Below, piece after piece: positions 13,227 to 16,770 of a DNA stretch of 16,770 nucleotides (position 1 is its first letter; every line of letters begins with the position of its first letter). The notes under the pieces are model-generated. The model was not told where the DNA came from, ran no database searches, and saw nothing but the letters and a program-made list of their open reading frames with translations. Position numbers and translations under genes: made by a program. The DNA lies in contig CAJTLI010000043.1 of assembly GCA_910577525.1 (NCBI GenBank), positions 1 through 16,770 of the forward strand, written 5' to 3'. This stretch comes from an uncultured Oscillospiraceae bacterium. Lineage in GTDB: Bacteria; Bacillota; Clostridia; Oscillospirales; Oscillospiraceae.

Positions 13227-14087
13227 GTGAAACAAAAGCTGGACAAGCTGCTGCGCGCCCACCCGCCCATCCGCTTTGCGATGGACGTGGCGGACGTGTA
13301 CTTTTCCAAGCGCATCAGCCGGGCCGCCGCCGAGCTGGCCTATTTCCTCATCCTCACCTTTTTCCCCATCATGATCTGCGTCTCCGCCTTTGTCAACGAG
13401 CTGCATCTGGACCTGAACGCCCTGGTGGAGCACGCCGACCCCTTCCTCCCCCAGGGAGTGCTGCTCATCTTTCAGGAGTACCTCACCTATATCGACACCA
13501 ACCAGTCCTCCGCCATGCTGCTTTCCGGGGCCTTTCTCACGATTCTGTTCGCCTCCGCCGCCGTGCGGGGCCTGATGAACATCATGGACGAGCTGTACGG
13601 CCGGGCCACCTTCCGGGGGCTGTGGCAGGTGGCGGCCAGCGTTTTGTTCTCCGTGCTGCTGCTGGCCACCATCTATCTGTCCCTGGCGGTGGTGGTGACG
13701 GGCAACTGGTTTTTCCACCTGCTGGGTCAGGTGCTGCGGCTGGAGGGCCTGGTGGAGCGGTTCGGCACCTGGCAGTGGATGAAATACCTGCTGCTGCTGG
13801 GGCTGGTGTTTCTGTTCATCGTGCTGCTCTACCGCTTCGCCGCCCCCCTGAACCGCCCCCGGCCCCCGGTGGTGCCCGGGGCGCTGGCGGCGTCGGCGGC
13901 CCTGGCCGTGGCGTCGGTGCTCTTCTCCCTGCTCATGGGCAACTCCGCCCGGTACTCCCTGGTGTACGGCTCCCTGGCCTCGGTGATTCTGCTGCTGGTG
14001 TGGCTGTACCTGTGCGGCACCATTCTGATTCTGGGCAATGTGGTCAATTACGTGCTGTTCACCCACCGCCGGGAAGCACGGCGATAG
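13227..14087 (+). CDS. YihY/BrkB-family inner membrane protein
   Basis: This is a polytopic membrane protein of 286 residues; the family's molecular role is unsettled (it was once misnamed RNase BN, and BrkB was linked to serum resistance). I count about six membrane segments, among them AELAYFLILTFFPIMICVSAF (35-55), a segment near 97-115, two around 135-175 and 188-205, and two C-terminal ones. The AYFLILTFFPIM motif, the GRATFRGLWQ loop and the late SVILLLVWLYLCGTILILG segment are typical. The start is GTG at 13227 with GAGGGGGA about 7 bases upstream. It probably shares its transcript with the small gene beginning 67 bases downstream. Confidence 0.9.
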   Translation: MKQKLDKLLRAHPPIRFAMDVADVYFSKRISRAAAELAYFLILTFFPIMICVSAFVNELHLDLNALVEHADPFLPQGVLLIFQEYLTYIDTNQSSAMLLSGAFLTILFASAAVRGLMNIMDELYGRATFRGLWQVAASVLFSVLLLATIYLSLAVVVTGNWFFHLLGQVLRLEGLVERFGTWQWMKYLLLLGLVFLFIVLLYRFAAPLNRPRPPVVPGALAASAALAVASVLFSLLMGNSARYSLVYGSLASVILLLVWLYLCGTILILGNVVNYVLFTHRREARR

Positions 14088-14154
14088 GCGCGTATAAAAC
14101 CCCACCCCCCAAGCCACACTATGCCCGGTACATACGGAGAGGGAGATGGTGCTT

Positions 14155-14619
14155 ATGTGGCAGATCGGCGTGTGGGAGCGGGACGAGGGGCTGGCCGAGC
14201 GGGTCAGCCGCCTGGCGGAGGGGATGTCCGCCCTGGTGCGGGCCTGCCGCCACCCGGCCCTGCTGGCGGGGCAGGCCCTGGACCTGCTGGTGGTGTCCCC
14301 CGGAGCCACGGGCTGGGCGGGGGCCGGGGCCCTCAACTGCCGCACCGCCCTGCTCCCCGGGGGCCGGTCCGCCCTCACCCGGGCCCTTCCGGCGGGGACG
14401 GTGCTCAGCTACGGCGCGTCCAGCCGGAACACCCTCACCCTGTCCAGCCTGGACGAGCTGCGGGCCTCGGTGGCGGTGCAGCGGGAGTTCGTCTCCCTGG
14501 ACGGTCAGGCGGTGGAGCGCCAGGAGCTGGTGGTGCCCTACGACGGGCGCTCCCCGGACCTGCTGCTGGCGGAGGCGGGGGCGGCGCTGCTGCTGGGGAC
14601 CCTGCCGGCGGAGGCGTGA
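14155..14619 (+). CDS. Uncharacterised small conserved-type protein
   Basis: A 154-residue soluble protein of unknown function. It has no signal peptide or membrane segment. The first ~60 residues are helical and charged; the middle has LDLLVVSPGATGWAGAGALN followed by CRTALLPGG, then TVLSYGASSRNTLTLSSLDEL and a basic to acidic tail with VAVQREFVSLDGQ and VERQELVVPY. The SYG-S-R-T-TLSS pattern reminds me of unannotated clostridial proteins, from memory only. Start choice: ATG at 14155 (MWQIGVWERDE) has GGAG (14142-14145) 9 bases upstream; the ATG at 14146, three codons earlier, is also possible. It follows the YihY gene closely and ends at a good terminator, so the two are likely one operon. 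Confidence 0.72.
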   Translation: MWQIGVWERDEGLAERVSRLAEGMSALVRACRHPALLAGQALDLLVVSPGATGWAGAGALNCRTALLPGGRSALTRALPAGTVLSYGASSRNTLTLSSLDELRASVAVQREFVSLDGQAVERQELVVPYDGRSPDLLLAEAGAALLLGTLPAEA

Positions 14620-14626
14620 ATACAGG

Positions 14627-14651
14627 AAGCGGCCCTGGGGGGCCGCTTTTT
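14627..14651 (+). terminator. Terminator of the YihY operon
   Basis: AAGCGGCCC (14627-14635) pairs with GGGCCGCTT (14640-14648) around a 4-base loop, followed by a T5 run. It lies 7 bases after the stop of the small gene. Confidence 0.9.
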
Positions 14652-14665
14652 CGCGCAAAAACCTC

Positions 14666-14694
14666 TTGCATTTCCGCCCCGGATGGGATAGAAT
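14666..14694 (+). promoter_or_regulatory. Promoter of the structured RNA
   Basis: TTGCAT (14666-14671), exactly 17 bases, then TAGAAT (14689-14694). The next good start codon with a ribosome site is 300 bases on. The predicted RNA starts near 14701 (GGAAACAUAAAAGG). Confidence 0.82.
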
Positions 14695-14700
14695 TGAGAC

Positions 14701-14917
14701 GGAAACATAAAAGGCGGCAGGCCACGGGGTGTTGGCAGCACCCCATGGCCCTGCGCGAGTGAACCCACCACTCAACACAGCGATTTACATCGTACCACGG
14801 GCTTATTATATCCGTTTTCCGCTGGAATAGCAAGGCGGGAAAACGGCGGATAGGCTATGTGTTCGCGTTGATTTTTTCAAAGCGGTGTTGAGTACGCAAA
14901 GCTCGACACCGCTTTTT
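14701..14917 (+). ncRNA. Structured ~215-nt RNA: stand-alone ncRNA or attenuating leader
   Basis: No protein is plausible here, yet the stretch has its own promoter and terminator and folds strongly. Hairpin 1 spans 14717-14754: GCAGG, CCA and GGGGTG pair with CACCCC, TGG and CCTGC. Hairpin 2: GAGTG (14757-14761) with CACTC (14769-14773). Hairpin 3: CGAT (14781-14784) with ATCG (14789-14792). Hairpin 4: CCGTTTTCC (14812-14820) with GGAAAACGG (14838-14846), with a competing pairing TATCCG/CGGATA. The single-stranded CTCAACAC (14771-14778) is a perfect complement of GTGTTGAG (14885-14892) in the terminator arm, so it could act as an antiterminator. I see no SRP, tmRNA, RNase P or T-box signature. 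Candidates are 6S RNA, raiA-type RNA or a new cis-regulator of the SLH gene. Confidence 0.7.
14880..14917 (+). terminator. Terminator of the structured RNA, ahead of the SLH gene
   Basis: AAGCGGTGT (14880-14888), a wobble and GAG pair with CTC and ACACCGCTT (14906-14914) around a 9-base loop, followed by TTTTT (14913-14917). No clear promoter lies between it and the SLH start at 14998, so SLH expression may depend on reading through this hairpin. Confidence 0.88.
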
Positions 14918-14997
14918 ATGTTTCCGGCGGACCGCCGGGGCGGGCGTGCCCCGCCTCGGGCCGGTCTGTTGGAAAACATAGAAAAGGAGAAAAAGAA

Positions 14998-15588
14998 ATG
15001 AAAAAACGGTTCTTAGCGGTATTCCTGGCGCTGGCCCTGTGTATGGGGCTGGCAACCCCGGCGTTCGCGGCGGAGAATTCCGTCCCCGCCTTCACCGACG
15101 TGCCCTCCTGGTGCGCCAAGGAGGCCCAGTGGGCGGCGGAGCAGGGCATCACCAACGGCGCGGGCAGCGAGACCCTCTTCGCTCCCAACGAGATGTGCTC
15201 CGAAGAGCAGATCCTGACCTTCCTGTGGCGGGCCGAAGGAGAACCCGCCGCCGAAGCGACCTTCCCCCGCACCCTCGTGGCCCCCTGGTGCCGGAACGCA
15301 ATTAACTGGGCCTATGAAGAGGGCATCATAGACGGAAACTTCCTTGATGGCGGCTTGTGCCGCCGCGCCGAGGCGGTGTGGTACATCTGGAAGGCCCTGG
15401 GCGAGCCCCAGGCGTCCAATCCCGCCAGCTTCTCCGACGTGGATTCCGGTGCATACTTCGCCGACGCCGTGTCCTGGGCGGTGGAGAAGGGCGTCACCAA
15501 CGGCTACGGCGGAGAGGACACCTTCGCCCCCGGCGAGATCTGCACCCGGGGGCAGATCGCCTGCTTCCTCTACCGGGCCTACAACTGA
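14998..15588 (+). CDS. Secreted S-layer homology (SLH) domain protein
   Basis: SLH domains bind pyruvylated or other secondary cell-wall polymers and hold proteins on the surface. The 196-residue protein has a clear signal peptide (KKRF, a hydrophobic core LAVFLALALCMGLA, and cleavage after PAFA, residue 24). The rest is three SLH repeats: about 30-75 (FTDVPSWCAKEAQWAAEQGI), 85-130 (WCRNAINWAYEEGIIDG) and 142-195 (FSDVDSGAYFADAVSWAVEK, ending TRGQIACFLYRAYN). There is no other domain, so it is an SLH-only protein. The third repeat is the most canonical. The start has AGGAG (14985-14989) 8 bases upstream. It lies 80 bases after the structured RNA's terminator and has no obvious promoter of its own, which hints at control by that RNA. 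Confidence 0.92.
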   Translation: MKKRFLAVFLALALCMGLATPAFAAENSVPAFTDVPSWCAKEAQWAAEQGITNGAGSETLFAPNEMCSEEQILTFLWRAEGEPAAEATFPRTLVAPWCRNAINWAYEEGIIDGNFLDGGLCRRAEAVWYIWKALGEPQASNPASFSDVDSGAYFADAVSWAVEKGVTNGYGGEDTFAPGEICTRGQIACFLYRAYN

Positions 15589-15648
15589 ACCGCCGCGGAA
15601 CACGGGAGCGCCCGGCGTACAAGCGCGGTTTTCCCCGACCGGTGGTTT

Positions 15649-15699
15649 TAAACGGCAAACTGTCCTTCCCGTCCGGCGGGAAGGACAGTTTGCCGTTTA
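15649..15699. terminator. 23-bp perfect hairpin, shared by convergent genes
   Basis: TAAACGGCAAACTGTCC and following bases (15649-15671) are perfectly inverted at 15677-15699 around a 5-base loop. It separates the SLH gene from the convergent XRE gene and includes the latter's TAA stop. The stem is unusually long for a terminator; T-runs are short on both sides. Confidence 0.8.
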
Positions 15700-16056
15700 T
15701 TCGGTTTCTCTTCTCTGGTTCAGCAGCTCGTCCACCGTCAGGCCGTAGAGCTTGGCCAGGGCCATCAGGTTGGCGGTGCTGGGCTCCGACGTGCCGTTCT
15801 CCCACTTGCTGACCGCCTGACGGCTGACCCCCAGGGCCTCGGCCACGTACTCCTGAGTGTAGCCCGCAGCGGTCCGGCGGGCTTTGAGGGCCTCGGACAG
15901 GCTCTTGACCTGCTCCGGCGGGCTTTTGCTGTCCGCGCTGGAGCGCAGGTATTTCCGCAGCGCCCGGACGATCAGCACAACCACGTAAATGAAAAGGGCC
16001 CAAAGCGCGATGAGGACGAGTATGGCGGGAATGAGTGCAATAGGTGCTCTTGTCAT
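15697..16056 (-). CDS. Membrane-anchored XRE-family protein
   Basis: This is a probable membrane-tethered transcription regulator of 119 residues. One hydrophobic segment comes first (about 6-30, PIALIPAILVLIALWALFIYV), then a basic stretch (RALRKYLRSS). A complete XRE helix-turn-helix fills the C-terminal half (about 50-112: LKARRTAAGYTQEYVAEALG, SRQAVSKWENGTSEP, LYGLTVDELL). In most membrane-linked XRE proteins the DNA-binding domain is N-terminal, so the order here is unusual. The ATG at 16056 has GGAGG (16064-16068) 7 bases upstream, while an in-frame start 10 codons earlier overlaps it. Just upstream lies the left end of an IS110-type element, so its natural promoter may have been displaced. 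Targets are unknown. Confidence 0.88.
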   Translation of the reverse strand: MTRAPIALIPAILVLIALWALFIYVVVLIVRALRKYLRSSADSKSPPEQVKSLSEALKARRTAAGYTQEYVAEALGVSRQAVSKWENGTSEPSTANLMALAKLYGLTVDELLNQRRETE

Positions 16057-16077
16057 GATATTACCTCCTCGTATAAT
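16050..16077 (+). promoter_or_regulatory. Possible rightward promoter into the IS110 leader
   Basis: TTGTCA (16050-16055), 16 bases, then a perfect TATAAT (16072-16077). It overlaps the start of the leftward XRE gene and points into the structured region ahead of the transposase. Its predicted start near 16084 would include the whole 16105-16364 fold. It may be chance. Confidence 0.38.
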
Positions 16078-16104
16078 AAGTTTCAAGTTAATGGTTTTCG
16101 GTAT

Positions 16105-16364
16105 CAGCAGGCTATGAGATGCCCGTGATACAATCGCTGTAGGACAGCAGGGTTAAGTTCTCATTCCTCCAGTAGAGCCGAAAGGTTGCTACTCCAATAG
16201 TCAGTTCCCCTGAGCCGGAAGTTAGCTGCCAACTCACTGGCTGTTTGCCGGGAGAAGGGCCGCCCTTTCAGCAGTGAGGGCTATCGCATTGGCCCGTCCC
16301 GGAATGATTCTGATATGCGAGGTTGCTGATGCTCCGGTTATCATGGGTATCTCAAAGCCTGCTG
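16105..16364 (+). ncRNA. Candidate IS110 bridge RNA region with long closing helix
   Basis: IS110-group elements carry a bridge RNA in the non-coding left end ahead of the recombinase gene. Here 16105-16130 pairs with 16339-16364 without gaps: 23 Watson-Crick pairs, two G-U pairs and one A-A mismatch. Inside are several hairpins. AGTAGAGCC (16171-16179) pairs with GGTTGCTACT (16184-16193) around a GAAA tetraloop, enclosed by CAGGG (16148-16152) with CCCTG (16208-16212). CTCACTG plus CTG (16233-16243) pairs with CAG plus CAGTGAG (16269-16278) over AAGGG/CCCTT. GGGC (16278-16281) pairs with GCCC (16292-16295), whose loop TCGCAT (16284-16289) matches ATGCGA (16315-16320) as a possible pseudoknot. 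Structure is seen; bridge RNA identity is inferred from position, and exact RNA ends are unknown. Confidence 0.6.
16126..16134 (+). promoter_or_regulatory. Extended -10 without a -35 in the IS110 left end
   Basis: TGATACAAT (16126-16134) is a good extended -10, but no -35 hexamer lies 16-18 bases upstream. In IS621-type elements the bridge RNA promoter is completed only when left and right ends join in the circular form. This lone -10 fits that pattern but would start the RNA near 16141, inside the 5' arm of the closing helix. Confidence 0.3.
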
Positions 16365-16397
16365 GCCTGAAATCCCAACACAGGGGAGGTGAAAATC
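16365..16397 (+). promoter_or_regulatory. Transposase ribosome binding region
   Basis: Only 20 bases separate the closing helix from the Shine-Dalgarno run GGGGAGG (16383-16389). CCTG (16366-16369) and CAGG (16381-16384) could pair and mask part of it. If so, RNA folding upstream could affect recombinase translation. Confidence 0.35.
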
Positions 16398-16770
16398 GTG
16401 AACCAATTATTCGTTGGCATTGATTTGGGAAGCCAAAACAACGCGGTGTACCTGATGAAACCGGATGGCGAGAAGCACAGCAGTTTTCGGATGCAAAACA
16501 ACCGTGGCGGTGCTAAACTGTTGACAGAGCGGATCGTGTCGGCAATCCAGGCTCAAGGGTTGGAGGGTGTGGTGATTGGCATGGAGGCCACTTCCATCTA
16601 TGGAGACAGCCTGGTCTATGCCCTCCGCGAGGACGGGAAGCTGGGCCAGTATCCCCGGAAAATCCATGTACTCAACCCCAAGCAGGTCAACAAATTCAAA
16701 GAGTCCTACCCCGAACTGCCCAAGAACGATGATGTGGACGCCTTTGTGATCGCCGATAAGCTCCGATTTG
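16398..16770 (+). CDS. IS110-family transposase (DEDD recombinase), N-terminal part
   Basis: IS110 recombinases insert their element with a RuvC-like DEDD domain guided by a bridge RNA, plus a C-terminal serine-containing domain. Only the first 124 codons are in the window; the gene runs off the right edge with no stop. Visible are VGIDLGSQ (6-13, Asp9), VVIGMEATSIYG (58-69, Glu63) and LPKNDDVDAFVIADKLRF (107-124, Asp111 and Asp114). The last pair has the three-residue spacing seen in IS621. The whole RuvC-type catalytic set is therefore intact, and no frameshift or stop is seen so far. The start is GTG at 16398 with GGGGAGG (16383-16389) 8 bases upstream. The element's right end and any terminal sequences lie outside. 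Base composition is lower in GC than the core genes, fitting a mobile origin. Confidence 0.93.
   Translation, partial: MNQLFVGIDLGSQNNAVYLMKPDGEKHSSFRMQNNRGGAKLLTERIVSAIQAQGLEGVVIGMEATSIYGDSLVYALREDGKLGQYPRKIHVLNPKQVNKFKESYPELPKNDDVDAFVIADKLRF

Noticed and set aside
12843..14378. Minus-strand open frame of 511 codons opposite YihY
   Set aside because: Antisense to YihY and the small gene, Gln/His-rich. Its only repeated words are the complement of the interspersed repeat.
14701..14917. Known housekeeping RNA: SRP RNA, tmRNA, RNase P or T-box
   Set aside because: I looked for the GGAAGGAAGCAGC of SRP RNA, the conserved ends of tmRNA, GAGGAAAGTCC of RNase P and the T-box AGGGTGGNACC; none is present. 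6S and raiA could not be excluded by eye.
15013..15603. Minus-strand open frame opposite the SLH gene
   Set aside because: It is a mirror of a gene with a clear signal peptide, SLH repeats and ribosome site.
16407..16667. Minus-strand open frame inside the transposase region
   Set aside because: The plus strand encodes a clear IS110 DEDD domain there, and the minus frame has no features.
1..16770. CRISPR array, tRNA or rRNA genes
   Set aside because: No regularly spaced repeats with unique spacers, and no tRNA- or rRNA-like sequences, were seen on either strand.

Overview
This looks like a chromosomal segment of a GC-rich, spore-forming, anaerobic-type Firmicute, most like the Oscillospiraceae (Flavonifractor/Lawsonibacter-like). 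The evidence is the spore germination protease gpr, a meso-DAP-type MurE signature (DNPR), Pta, strong AGGAGG-type ribosome binding sites, and sigma-A promoters of the TTGaca-17-TAtaaT kind. The core genes are very GC-rich. The first ~840 bases and the last ~690 bases are visibly less so, and both edges carry signs of mobile DNA.

Layout. (1) 1-845: an XRE regulator of the type found on clostridial conjugative elements, with a near-consensus promoter, a terminator and a paired 10-base direct repeat. It abuts the 3' end of the GMP synthase gene, a known integration hotspot. (2) 846-1931: a GMP synthase reading leftward that has only the ATP-pyrophosphatase and dimerisation domains. (3) 2077-3513: a MurE-family ligase, followed by a gap with an 18-base repeat, a terminator and a second, diverged copy of the last codons of lepA. 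(4) 3859-9376: a leftward unit of XRE regulator, MBOAT O-acyltransferase, SGNH-like partner, then lepA (EF4), driven from a promoter near 9360. (5) 9444-10679: pta (rightward), sharing a bidirectional terminator with an arginase gene (leftward). (6) 11570-12961: rpsT with a UUG start (leftward), divergent from gpr (rightward). (7) 13166-14651: a YihY/BrkB membrane protein and a small uncharacterised protein. (8) 14666-15699: a strong promoter, a structured ~215-nt RNA with its own terminator, then a secreted SLH-domain protein. (9) 15697-16770: a membrane-anchored XRE protein facing left, then the left part of an IS110-family element facing right, whose transposase runs off the window.

Four copies of a ~40-44 base interspersed repeat lie in the gaps after the XRE, MBOAT and gpr genes, always in the direction of the preceding gene.

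Most notable are the ~300-base non-coding region ahead of the IS110 transposase, which folds into a complex RNA closed by a 26-position helix and is a candidate bridge RNA, and the 14701-14917 structured RNA ahead of the SLH gene, which contains an 8-base sequence perfectly complementary to the terminator's 5' arm. All calls are from reading the sequence; no database search was run.
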